The notes beneath the pieces were generated by a model that searched no databases, was not told where the DNA came from, and was given only the letters and a program-made list of their open reading frames with translations. The position numbers were made by a program, and so were the translations under genes. 59,004 bases of DNA, taken from Colwellia sp. C2M11 (lineage in GTDB: Bacteria > Pseudomonadota > Gammaproteobacteria > Enterobacterales > Alteromonadaceae). The DNA lies in assembly GCF_018860915.1 (NCBI RefSeq), contig NZ_JAHKQD010000019.1, positions 1-59,004 of the forward strand, in the 5' to 3' direction. Shown in pieces: positions 8,369 through 17,259 of the stretch; position 1 is the first letter of the stretch, and each line of letters starts with the position of its first letter.

Positions 8369-10312
8369 TTAACCAAATAACTTGTTTAGTTTATCTTTAA
8401 CTTTATCTTTAACTTTGTCTTTTACCTTCTCTTTTGCTTCTGAACTAATATCAGGGCGTACTTTCACATCATGAAATGGGCCAGAAATTTTAATCGGGAT
8501 TTTAATACCTGAACTTGAGTCTTGTGCCGCTTGTCCTTGAACAGAGGCCACCATTTCAGTAATAACTTGCATGCTAACTTTGGTGTTTGGTAAATCAATA
8601 TCACCCGTACCTGACACGCGAATAAAAGGATTGTTTAAGGATAAACTCTCGGTCTTAGCTATCCCGTCAGTTAATATAAAATCTCCTTGTAACGCCGCAA
8701 AATCAGTTTTTTCTGCATTACTAAAATCGCTATCTAAACTGACCGCGGCTAAGTTACCCGACATAATATTTGTCGCACTTTTAGCAATCGCGGCTAAGTT
8801 AACACCTTTCACCGCACCGTCAATAAAACTAAAATTAAGTTCACCATTAAGCTGGTTAATAAAATCTCGCTGGCTAACGCCTTTAGTAGATAAATTCCAA
8901 GCTAATTGCCCTTTACCTAATAACTTATCAAAACCAATTGCATCGGTAAGTAATGGCTCTGCATTGATATTTGCTAATTCGAATTTAGTGGAGATTTGAT
9001 AAGGTTTTTTATTCGCTAAAACTTCTATCACACCTGAGCCTTGTCCTTGATATCCTTGAAAGTCTATTAGGTTAATGGTCGCTTTTGCGTTATGTGTTTT
9101 AACCGATAACTTATTCTCACCTAACTTGATATCTTGTACAAAAAGTTGACGCGATTGAATCGTTATATCGCTATTAATTAAACCTAAGGCAGATAAGTCA
9201 ATCTCACTGTCATCCCACACTAAGGGTTCACTCTTAACTTCGGCTGTATCATTAGTAGTCGTCGCTTGTTCAGCTAAGGCGCTTTCAGGCAAGTATGGGT
9301 TAAGGTCTAATATACCTAAATCAATAGCCCCATTAACTGTTAAGGGCTCAGATAATGTTATATCAACCAATCCGGTAAAAGCTAATTTATCAAGCTCAAC
9401 CGCGATATCATTTAGCGTGAGCTTATTACTAGCAAAATGCATACTGGTCGCTAAAGAGAATTGATTAAATGCCTCTTCTTTAGCTGCCAATGGCATACCT
9501 TGCCACTGTAATAAGGCTTTAACTGAATCACCTGCAATTGATAGTTTTCCGCTAATATCCTGACCTTGTGCTTTTATTTCACCTTCATAGTTCACATTGG
9601 CAAGCTCAGATAATAACGCCAGTTTAATGGTAAATGGTTGGTTATTAATCGCTTTAGCAGGTGTGGTTATACTTGATTCAAGTTCAAATACTTTATCCAT
9701 ATAGCGAACACTACCTGATAAATTAAGCGGTTGCCTTAAAGAAGGTAATAATACCGCCAGATCTAGCTGTTCAATTGTTTGTGTTGTATTATTTTGATGA
9801 TCTACCATAGTGAGCTTACCACCTTGAACTTCAACTTGCCCAAGGCTAATATCAAAATTGTCAGGCAATGCAACGTCTGTAGTCTGCTCTTTGCTTACAC
9901 TTGGTTCACTCGCATTATTATCAGCAATATCAAATTGCCAATTAGCTTTTCCTTTCGCTGATGTTTCTAACAAAATATTAGGATTAACAATAACAAACTT
10001 ATCTACATTTAGTTCCCCAGAGAATATTGATAACCAAGGTATATGAATATTTAACTGGTCAAGTGTTGCCATATCAGGCCTTGATCCCTCAGGAGCATTA
10101 GCAAAACGTACATCATTAAGCACCAAAGATAATGACGGGAAGAAACTTAATGATTTTTCTCCATCTACTGACAAAGTACGACCCGTTGATTCTTCTACTT
10201 TTATACTCATTTGTTTAACAATATCTTCTGTCGATATTAGTTGTGTCGCAGCTACAACTAATAAAACCATAATAGCTATAATGATGGTTATTATTTTTAT
10301 AAATATTCGCAT
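8369..10312 (-). CDS. AsmA family protein
   Basis: A 647-residue protein with one N-terminal membrane segment (residues 4-24) and a large periplasmic part. The N-terminal portion (STGRTLSVDGEKSLSFFPSLSLVLNDVRFAN) and the C-terminal portion (FIDGAVKGVNLAAIAKSA through LSLNNPFIRVSGTGDIDLPNTKVSMQVI) are typical of AsmA, which is about 617 residues in E. coli. AsmA-like proteins are bridge-like proteins thought to carry phospholipids between the membranes. The extreme C-terminus is a repetitive basic/acidic helix (VKDKVKDKVKDKLNKLFG), similar to the tail of the short protein at 399-1145. It is not in an obvious operon. Confidence 0.87.
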   Translation of the reverse strand: MRIFIKIITIIIAIMVLLVVAATQLISTEDIVKQMSIKVEESTGRTLSVDGEKSLSFFPSLSLVLNDVRFANAPEGSRPDMATLDQLNIHIPWLSIFSGELNVDKFVIVNPNILLETSAKGKANWQFDIADNNASEPSVSKEQTTDVALPDNFDISLGQVEVQGGKLTMVDHQNNTTQTIEQLDLAVLLPSLRQPLNLSGSVRYMDKVFELESSITTPAKAINNQPFTIKLALLSELANVNYEGEIKAQGQDISGKLSIAGDSVKALLQWQGMPLAAKEEAFNQFSLATSMHFASNKLTLNDIAVELDKLAFTGLVDITLSEPLTVNGAIDLGILDLNPYLPESALAEQATTTNDTAEVKSEPLVWDDSEIDLSALGLINSDITIQSRQLFVQDIKLGENKLSVKTHNAKATINLIDFQGYQGQGSGVIEVLANKKPYQISTKFELANINAEPLLTDAIGFDKLLGKGQLAWNLSTKGVSQRDFINQLNGELNFSFIDGAVKGVNLAAIAKSATNIMSGNLAAVSLDSDFSNAEKTDFAALQGDFILTDGIAKTESLSLNNPFIRVSGTGDIDLPNTKVSMQVITEMVASVQGQAAQDSSSGIKIPIKISGPFHDVKVRPDISSEAKEKVKDKVKDKVKDKLNKLFG

Positions 10313-10494
10313 AATTTATATAATTCTCGCTGAGTTAGAAATAAATTTAATCAAATTGCTACTACTATAGTAAACATGTGTATGGAAGTCAGCGATTAAA
10401 ATGAAATAAAGTATTACGATTAATTTAAGCATTAATTATTAAATAGTTATCTTCTGAATCTAGTAAGCTTCTTAACAATGTATTGTAAAAACGA

Positions 10495-11316
10495 TTACCA
10501 GTGGATAGGATCTACTTGATAATACTGCTTTAATTGTTGGTATAGTTTTGGATGCTCAGCATGGAACTGTTGCGCTTTTTCAAAAAACACTTCACTGGCC
10601 ACAGCAAAAAATTCTGCGGGATTTGTTGCGCCATAATAATCAAAAAGTGAAGGCGTACCAGTGGCTACATTGCTTTTCAATTGCTCAAATTGTGCCGAAA
10701 AAACATCAGACCAACACTGGTAATTTTGACCTTTTTCTAGAATAGGAGCACCATTCGCACGGCCATTTTCTTGATCTAATTGATGTGCAAATTCATGAAT
10801 CACAACGTTATGACCATCATCAGGTACTTTGGCACCATCAAGAGTATCTTGCCAAGATAGAACAACTTTACCGTAGTCCCATGACTCACCCGCTAACACT
10901 GTTTTTTGCGTAAATTGTACGCCACTCGCATCTTTACTTTGTTGATTTTTAACAAAAGCACGAGGGTAAACAAGTATTGTTTGTAGTTTAGGATAAAAAT
11001 TAGTTTTTCTATTAAGTAACAATAAACAAGCTTGAGCTGCAACCGTTACTCTGATCTCATCTGTTATTTGAATGCCATTACAGCCAATAAAGTTTTTTTC
11101 AGCTAAAAACACCTGAATATGTTGCTTAAGTTGTAACTGCAAGTCAGCAGGCATCTGTCTGAAATAAGGCATTCTTTTCTGGATGACTTTTCGCCACTCT
11201 TTTTTAAATGGCATGCTAGCTATTCTACTACGTTGATAATTGCGCCAATAAGGTTTACCAACTGAGTAACCTATAAGCAAGACACCAATAAAGATTGGTA
11301 ATAAATAAGACAGCAT
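10495..11316 (-). CDS. mtfA: MtfA-type zinc metallopeptidase (M90)
   Basis: A 273-residue protein. The zinc motif is HEFAH (His174-His178) in 'HNVVIHEFAHQLDQENGRANGAP', followed later by 'AEFFAVASEVFFE', which supplies the third-ligand glutamate region. This is the pattern of MtfA, the peptidase known in E. coli for binding the glucose repressor Mlc. The N-terminus (LLPIFIGVLLIGYSVG) is a hydrophobic segment that could anchor it to the membrane. No Mlc-like gene lies nearby, so a role in glucose control cannot be inferred from context. A standalone gene. Confidence 0.85.
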   Translation of the reverse strand: MLSYLLPIFIGVLLIGYSVGKPYWRNYQRSRIASMPFKKEWRKVIQKRMPYFRQMPADLQLQLKQHIQVFLAEKNFIGCNGIQITDEIRVTVAAQACLLLLNRKTNFYPKLQTILVYPRAFVKNQQSKDASGVQFTQKTVLAGESWDYGKVVLSWQDTLDGAKVPDDGHNVVIHEFAHQLDQENGRANGAPILEKGQNYQCWSDVFSAQFEQLKSNVATGTPSLFDYYGATNPAEFFAVASEVFFEKAQQFHAEHPKLYQQLKQYYQVDPIHW

Positions 11317-11561
11317 AATAAAAAGTCAATGAATGGTTTTATTATGAGATTGGTACAAAAGAGCTAAATATCAAGCAGACCAGTCATTAATTAAGTTTAA
11401 TAATAAAGCTGCCCCTTAGTTTCAAGTTTGAAGTGCAACAATAATAAGGACTAATAAGTCGACAGTCATTCAGTGAGCAAAATCCCACATTCAAAAGCAC
11501 TTGTTGTTATAGAATCGATTCTTTATAGTAGCTCACTTGTATGAATTAAAAGGAATAAATT

Positions 11562-12179
11562 ATGTTTATAAAATTAGGAAAATCATTACTAAAAGCGACG
11601 TTTACACTAGTATTAGTACAGCAAAGCGCTCTTGCCAATGTAACAGAAGCACCGCTTGTTTCAATCAAGTCTCATGATGACTATTTCACTAATATTAGCC
11701 AATATTGTGGACAAGCGTTTGAAGGAAAAGTGACTGAAGATAACTCAAACAGCGATAGTTTTGCCAATAAAAAACTCATTATGCATGTACGAAAATGTAC
11801 TGATTCTCAGCTTCAAATACCATTTCATGTTGGCGACGACGCTTCAAGAACTTGGATTATCACGAAAACAGGTTCGGGTTTATCGTTAAAGCACGATCAT
11901 CGTCACAAAGATGGCACTAATGATGTTTCAACCATGTATGGTGGTCATACAATAGACGCTGGTTGGGCTGAAGTGCAATCATTCCCTGCTGACCAATACT
12001 CTAAAGAGCTTTTTGTAAAGCAAGGTATTCCTCAATCAGTAGGTAATACATGGCAAATGTTTATTTATCCAAGCCAGTTTACGTATAGATTGATCAGGGA
12101 TGGCAGAGAGTTTAGAGTCGATTTTGATTTAACTAAACCGGTCACTCCGCCTGCTGCACCTTGGGGCTATAAAGATTAA
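11562..12179 (+). CDS. Secreted protein of unknown function
   Basis: A 205-residue protein with a Sec signal peptide (residues 1-25, ending SALA-N). I do not recognise the family with certainty. The mature part has two cysteines (in QYCGQAF and RKCTDSQL) that could form a disulfide, a His-rich stretch (LKHDHRHKDGTNDVSTMYGGHTIDAG), and a C-terminal segment with beta-strand character (QMFIYPSQFTYRLIRDGREFRVDFDL). The composition suggests a periplasmic or extracellular beta-rich protein. A purine-rich ribosome site (AAAAGGAATAA) precedes the ATG. The gene faces the convergent KDG kinase gene across a strong hairpin and is not obviously part of the alginate locus. Confidence 0.7.
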   Translation: MFIKLGKSLLKATFTLVLVQQSALANVTEAPLVSIKSHDDYFTNISQYCGQAFEGKVTEDNSNSDSFANKKLIMHVRKCTDSQLQIPFHVGDDASRTWIITKTGSGLSLKHDHRHKDGTNDVSTMYGGHTIDAGWAEVQSFPADQYSKELFVKQGIPQSVGNTWQMFIYPSQFTYRLIRDGREFRVDFDLTKPVTPPAAPWGYKD

Positions 12180-12190
12180 TAATAGTTATA

Positions 12191-12233
12191 AAAAAACGGG
12201 GCTAAAATAAAATTATTTTAGCCCCGTTTCTTC
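12191..12233. terminator. Bidirectional terminator
   Basis: A perfect 17-bp stem, AAACGGGGCTAAAATAA at 12194-12210 with its complement at 12213-12229 and a 2-nt loop, flanked by an A run before and T-rich sequence after. It separates the plus-strand secreted-protein gene from the minus-strand alginate operon and can serve both. Confidence 0.85.
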
Positions 12234-12256
12234 ACTGCAATCAATTATCGCCTGAG

Positions 12257-13201
12257 TTAGTTAAGCAAATCTGTAATGAACGCTTGATAAGCATTAGGCT
12301 CAACAATAGCACCATGATGCTGAATCACAAATGCAGCCGACTTAGAAGCAAGCTCTATCGCTTCACTAAGGCTTAAACCATTAGCTCTTGCACCAAGGTA
12401 AACACCATTAAATGAATCACCAGCAGACGTTGTATCAACTACGTTATCAACAGGGGTGATAAAGAACTCATAAGCAAGATCGCCTAAATAACAAATAATC
12501 CCCATTTCACCATTTTTGATGATTAACTCATCAAACTGATACGGTTTACAAAAATCATAAACCTCTTGCGATGTTGTCATACCATAAAGTTGCTCAAAAT
12601 CGTCAACTCCTGGCAATAAAACATCTGCTGCACTAAAAGCTAATTCAAATTGCTCTTTCGCTTGTCCAGGTGTATCCCACATTCTAGCTCGATAATTTGG
12701 ATCAAAAACAATCTTAACATCGGCAGATTTTAATTTTTCTATCATAGACCAAAAATCAGCACGTGCTTCAGGTTCAACAACCGCTAAAGAAATACCTGAA
12801 AAGAAGAACATATCCCCTTCTGATAACTGGCTTATTGCTTGATCATCGATATGCTGCATAACCTGGCGAGCCGCAGAATCATTGCGCCAATAGGTAAAGC
12901 TGCGTTCACCTTTATCATCAAGTTGAATTGAATATAAGCCTGGTATTTTAGTTTCTGATTGAAAAACTAAATCCGTTCCAATTTGCTCATCTTCAAAATA
13001 TTGAACCATTTTTTGGCTAAAATTATCTTTTCCAACAGCGGTTACCAAGTTTACTTTTATATCACTAAAAGTACGCTTTAAATAAACTGCTGTATTAAAA
13101 ACATCACCGGCAAATGACTGTTTAATGGTACTTGATGACTTTTCTTGCGAAGCTGTCATCAGCTCAATCATACACTCACCGAATAAAAAAATGTTTTTCA
13201 T
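12257..13201 (-). CDS. kdgK: 2-keto-3-deoxygluconate kinase (PfkB family)
   Basis: A 314-residue PfkB-family sugar kinase. It should phosphorylate 2-keto-3-deoxy-D-gluconate (KDG) to KDPG in the cytoplasm. It shows the early 'FGECMIEL' strand, 'GDVFNTAVYLKR' (the family's sugar-binding GG-x-NxA region, here GDVFNTA), and the C-terminal PfkB signature DTTSAGDSFNG (from residue 256) with the catalytic base Asp262. The assignment to KDG rather than another sugar rests on context: it is the last gene of a run with alginate lyases, KdgF and an MFS transporter. The aldolase that would split KDPG (eda) is not in the window. The operon ends at the strong hairpin just downstream. Confidence 0.88.
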   Translation of the reverse strand: MKNIFLFGECMIELMTASQEKSSSTIKQSFAGDVFNTAVYLKRTFSDIKVNLVTAVGKDNFSQKMVQYFEDEQIGTDLVFQSETKIPGLYSIQLDDKGERSFTYWRNDSAARQVMQHIDDQAISQLSEGDMFFFSGISLAVVEPEARADFWSMIEKLKSADVKIVFDPNYRARMWDTPGQAKEQFELAFSAADVLLPGVDDFEQLYGMTTSQEVYDFCKPYQFDELIIKNGEMGIICYLGDLAYEFFITPVDNVVDTTSAGDSFNGVYLGARANGLSLSEAIELASKSAAFVIQHHGAIVEPNAYQAFITDLLN

Positions 13202-13285
13202 TTATAAAGCCTTATTCTTATTTAAACTAAATTTATACTGATTCTCTTATTGGAATCAGTATAAATTAATTACTTAATAACTCAA

Positions 13286-14584
13286 TTACTTATTGCTTTT
13301 AAGCGGTTCAATTTTGGGGATAAGAATCCAAACAGCAGCAATGGCAATAATCGCTAACGATGCACCAATAACAAATGCTGGGGTATAATTACCATCAGCC
13401 GTTAAAATAGGTACAAGAGCGGTTAATCCTAAAGCGCCTAACTTAGCTGCCATACCAGAGAAACCAGAAAGCGTACCAACGGCTTTTTTACCAAATAAGT
13501 CACTAGGCAGTGTTTGCACATTACCAATAGTTGTTTGGAAACCAAATAAAATTACAGCCATAATAATAACAGCCATCGTTGGTCCACCAGGATTAGCCAT
13601 TGCTAACAATGCTGGTAACATAATTAGACAACCTAAAGTGATCGTCAATTTACGTGTCTTATCTGTAGTCCAGCCAGCCTTGATACGATTTTGCGCAAGA
13701 AGACCACCAAACCAAGCACCAAACATAGCACCAACGTACGGCACCCAACCATAGATACCAATAGATTTAACGTCCATGCCATAAACTTCATTCAAGTAAA
13801 TAGGAATCCAAAAAACGAATAACCACCAAATAGGATCGATTGCTGCAGAAGCGATGATCACGCCCCAGCTTTCTTTACGAGAAAGTAATTCAGCTGTTGA
13901 TGGGTTGTATTCGTTTTCATCACATATACCTTCAGAATCAACAGTTTTTTGACCTGTTAGAATATACTCGCGTTCTTCGTCAGTGATCCAAGGATGATTT
14001 TTTGGTGGCGCTTTCACTAATATTATCCAAGGAATAAGCCACAATAGACCGACTAAACCAATAACAACAAAAACCATCTGCCAACTAAAAAATACGGTTA
14101 AATAAGCAATTAAAGGAATAGCAATAATACCACCAATAGCGGCACCTGAATTAAAAATTCCCTGCGCTAAGGCACGTTCTTTAGTAGGAAACCAATCAGC
14201 ATTACTTTTAGCTGCCCCTGGCCAGTTTCCTGCTTCAGCGACACCTAATATTGCACGGAAGATACTAAAACTAAGTACCCCTTGTGCCATAGCATGCGCG
14301 GCTGTTGCCAAAGACCAAATACCAATAGACAAGACAAAACCTAATCTTGTTCCTACCCAGTCAAATATTTTGCCAAAGATCGCTTGACCAAAAGCGTAAG
14401 ATAAAATGAAAACAATAGAGATGTTTGCATAAATTTGTTTACGCTCTAAAGCCGACTCATCAGGAAATAATTCCTCAACAATATCAGGCCATAACACACT
14501 AAGTGCTGAGCGATCGATATAATTAATTACTGTGGCTAGGGCAATTAAAGTAATTACCCACCAACGTAGGTTTTTTAATTTCAT
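13286..14584 (-). CDS. MFS transporter, hexuronate/alginate-monomer type
   Basis: A 432-residue permease with about 12 membrane segments, of the anion:cation symporter branch of the major facilitator superfamily, which includes ExuT-type hexuronate carriers. It begins RWWVITLIALATVINYIDRSALSVLWPDI, the usual first helix with the 'NYxDR' motif, and contains 'GVAEAGNWPGAAKSNADWFPTKERALAQGIFNSGAAIGG', a signature of this branch. It lies between kdgK and kdgF and begins two bases from the end of kdgF, so it very probably takes up unsaturated uronate or DEH from the periplasm into the cytoplasm. The substrate is inferred from position only. Confidence 0.85.
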   Translation of the reverse strand: MKLKNLRWWVITLIALATVINYIDRSALSVLWPDIVEELFPDESALERKQIYANISIVFILSYAFGQAIFGKIFDWVGTRLGFVLSIGIWSLATAAHAMAQGVLSFSIFRAILGVAEAGNWPGAAKSNADWFPTKERALAQGIFNSGAAIGGIIAIPLIAYLTVFFSWQMVFVVIGLVGLLWLIPWIILVKAPPKNHPWITDEEREYILTGQKTVDSEGICDENEYNPSTAELLSRKESWGVIIASAAIDPIWWLFVFWIPIYLNEVYGMDVKSIGIYGWVPYVGAMFGAWFGGLLAQNRIKAGWTTDKTRKLTITLGCLIMLPALLAMANPGGPTMAVIIMAVILFGFQTTIGNVQTLPSDLFGKKAVGTLSGFSGMAAKLGALGLTALVPILTADGNYTPAFVIGASLAIIAIAAVWILIPKIEPLKSNK

Positions 14585-14586
14585 AC

Positions 14587-14982
14587 CTATTTCCCTACCG
14601 GTTTGCTGTTGGCTTTTTCAATATCTAAATTATCAAATGTGCCTTCAGGTAAAAAATCTTCACGTGGCGGACTGAATGTATCAATCAAAATACCACCTGT
14701 AGGAGACGTTGCACCGTGATCATCGTAAGGTGCCATGAAACAACTATCACCCGCTTTTAATATCTTAGTTACACCATTAATATTAAAGTGAAATTCACCT
14801 TCAACAATATAAGTAACTTGTGAATGTCTATGAGCATGGTTGTAACCAATTGCGCCTTCAGCGAACCAAATTTTAACGGCCATTAATTCATGGTTATAAC
14901 CTAACATTTGACGCTTTAGTCCACCGCCAATGTCTTCAATTTCTGCTTCATTACCAAATGTAAAAACTTCACCTTTGCTCAT
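14587..14982 (-). CDS. kdgF: KdgF-type cupin
   Basis: A 131-residue single-domain cupin. KdgF speeds conversion of 4,5-unsaturated uronates, released by lyases, to the linear ketosugar DEH. The metal-binding residues fit the KdgF pattern: His49, His51 and Gln55 in GYNHAHRHSQ and His89 in APYDDHGA. The usual cupin strands (VEGEFHFNINGVTKILKAGDS) lie between. It is packed between the PL17 lyase and MFS genes with short gaps, and is presumably co-expressed with both. It has no signal peptide, so it acts in the cytoplasm after import. Confidence 0.88.
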   Translation of the reverse strand: MSKGEVFTFGNEAEIEDIGGGLKRQMLGYNHELMAVKIWFAEGAIGYNHAHRHSQVTYIVEGEFHFNINGVTKILKAGDSCFMAPYDDHGATSPTGGILIDTFSPPREDFLPEGTFDNLDIEKANSKPVGK

Positions 14983-14994
14983 TTTTTTCCCCTA

Positions 14995-17247
14995 CTATTT
15001 AATTTTTAATAATTCAAAACGGCCATTAAACTCATATTTTTTGCCGTTATATGTAAATGCATTTTTATGGTCTTTCTTTACTGTTTCAGCTGAATTGAAC
15101 GCTAATAAGTAATGTCTGTTACCTGAAAAACCAATTTCAACAACATCAATATTGTTGTCTTTTTTATGTGATAATCTTTGAAGCTGACTTACCGCACCTA
15201 TAGTGAACTCTTTCGATGGGTTATATTCTCCATGAGGCTCTAATACATTAACAAAAGTATGGTTGTTCGCTTTAACCTTACGGTTAATAAACGCATTTTC
15301 ATTACGTAAATTAAAGAATGGGTCGTTCGCACCAATTTGAGTAAACATAAATGATGCATCACCATCCATAATAGATGAATTTGTATAGAATCGCCCATTA
15401 TCATTTAACCAAGTAATTTGAGCTAGACCAGCTTTAGGTTGTGCTTGAGCTTTTAACCATAAGTGTTGATAGCCATTTTCTTTACCTAATGCAGGCAAAC
15501 TGGTTAACTGAGTATTTAGATCAAAGTTAGTACTAATTAAATGACCTTTGTAATGTAAAGGTAGGTCGTACTGATGTTTATTCTTTGAGTTTACATCAAA
15601 TATATCTACAACCAGTGATAAATCTTGAGCTTTATCACTCGGAATATTTATCAAAGCGATAGTACGTTTTAACGAGACGCCTTCATAAGCACTATCAATC
15701 AATGCTGAGCTAATAGTTACGTTATCATTCTTAGCAAAGAACACTAGTTCAGGGTGATTAGCATTACCCACTTCTGTCACACCATTGAAGTGTGATTTTT
15801 CATCAACAACAACAGTATTATGAGCAATAGTTTGTTTAGCCCAAGTTAGGTTTTCAGGTAAGTAACGACCACCATATTTAGCTTCAACGTTTAAGAAACG
15901 AGCTGCACCATAGTCTGAAACAATCTCTTCACCTCTATCGTAAAACTGCCAAGTTAACTTATCAAAATGACCGTGACCTAACCCTTGCGCAGCAGGCTTA
16001 AATAAAACAGCTTGTTCGCCACCGACATTTTGACGCATAATAACTAACGCACCATCATTACCGTCATTACCATCACCGAAGGCAACTGAATTAAATTTAT
16101 ATGGTTTTTCTAATTTATTATCAAGCGCTTGAGCAACTTTCAAACCGTCACCGGTTAATAAAATTTGATCTTGTTGTTTAGCAATATCAAGTAAACTTGC
16201 ATCACCTGTTAAACCGTAAGCAACCGCAACACCATTCACTAACTCAATAGTGTCTATGCCTTTACTTTTAATTGCGTCATTAATAGGAAAAAACAATTTG
16301 TTATAACTTAGCTGTATCGTTGTATCAATTGCTTTTAATACGATTCCGTCTCGGTATTCAAATATTTTACGTTCAGGTTGATTGGTTTGTATTACTTTCG
16401 CAAAAGTAACAAACGGCATTAAGGCATAACGTTGATAATAAGGACCTTCATTGTAATAACCTTGTGGTGAGAACAACTCATCTAACTGCCTTAAAAAACC
16501 ACCTGTTCCTGATTTATCTAAACCATAAAGCGCTTGTTCAACCCATTCTGGCTCGTCTAAAACATAACCTGTCATACCCACGGCCGTTGTAGTCCATGTA
16601 CCGTGATTATGTACTTTGTTAAATGTTTCAGGTGAATCTACCGAAAGAAACTTTACGATAGGACGAAATAGTCCAGCTTCAATTTTTGCTTTTTCATCTG
16701 TTGATAACGTAGCCAAAATCAAATCGTAAGCTTGGCTGGTATAAACCAACCAAACAGCTTCATTTAAACTTTGCCAAAACAATTTACCTGGGTTTTGTTT
16801 ACCTATTTTTCTTTTTGGATGTGGTGGTAACGTAGGGTATAGCTGTGCATAACCAAGTAACATATCACGCACATAATTAGCGTATTTTTTATCTTCTGTT
16901 AATTGATACATCACACCAGCATCATACATTAACTTGTAGTTTGTTTTATGACGCTCGTGGGTATAACCACCACCACCATCTTTTGGTAACGGTATCGTTA
17001 TCTCTTGCTTTATTTGTTCATCCACAGAAGATTTTTTAGCGGTAAAAGTGCGCTTAAACTGCCCTTCTTGAGTAATAGCTGTACGCATTTTTTCAACATC
17101 AGCTGTAGTTATCACTAAGTTAGGACTTGTTTTGGCAATAGCTAACGAGTTAACACTAACACTTGCTAACACAACCAATGCTACTATCCAACTCTTCGAC
17201 ACAGACACTACTGGTCTTACATTTAATACTTTAGAAAATATAGACAT
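14995..17247 (-). CDS. PL17 oligoalginate lyase
   Basis: A 750-residue exolytic lyase resembling Alg17C of Saccharophagus: it would release unsaturated monomers from alginate oligomers. Residues 1-39 form a signal peptide (long basic n-region, core at 21-37, AIA-K). An alpha-helical alginate-lyase domain covers about 45-390 and a heparinase II/III-like beta domain about 400-700. Candidate catalytic residues are Asn214 and His215 in VHNHGTWTT and the tyrosine pair 270/271 in YYNEGPYYQRY, the position of the catalytic Tyr in Alg17C. The second domain shows GLGHGHFDKLTWQFYDRGEEIVSDYGAARF, typical of PL17. It sits between the PL6 gene and kdgF. The export signal places it in the periplasm or outer membrane. 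Confidence 0.9.
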   Translation of the reverse strand: MSIFSKVLNVRPVVSVSKSWIVALVVLASVSVNSLAIAKTSPNLVITTADVEKMRTAITQEGQFKRTFTAKKSSVDEQIKQEITIPLPKDGGGGYTHERHKTNYKLMYDAGVMYQLTEDKKYANYVRDMLLGYAQLYPTLPPHPKRKIGKQNPGKLFWQSLNEAVWLVYTSQAYDLILATLSTDEKAKIEAGLFRPIVKFLSVDSPETFNKVHNHGTWTTTAVGMTGYVLDEPEWVEQALYGLDKSGTGGFLRQLDELFSPQGYYNEGPYYQRYALMPFVTFAKVIQTNQPERKIFEYRDGIVLKAIDTTIQLSYNKLFFPINDAIKSKGIDTIELVNGVAVAYGLTGDASLLDIAKQQDQILLTGDGLKVAQALDNKLEKPYKFNSVAFGDGNDGNDGALVIMRQNVGGEQAVLFKPAAQGLGHGHFDKLTWQFYDRGEEIVSDYGAARFLNVEAKYGGRYLPENLTWAKQTIAHNTVVVDEKSHFNGVTEVGNANHPELVFFAKNDNVTISSALIDSAYEGVSLKRTIALINIPSDKAQDLSLVVDIFDVNSKNKHQYDLPLHYKGHLISTNFDLNTQLTSLPALGKENGYQHLWLKAQAQPKAGLAQITWLNDNGRFYTNSSIMDGDASFMFTQIGANDPFFNLRNENAFINRKVKANNHTFVNVLEPHGEYNPSKEFTIGAVSQLQRLSHKKDNNIDVVEIGFSGNRHYLLAFNSAETVKKDHKNAFTYNGKKYEFNGRFELLKIK

Positions 17248-17259
17248 AGGTTTCTCTTA

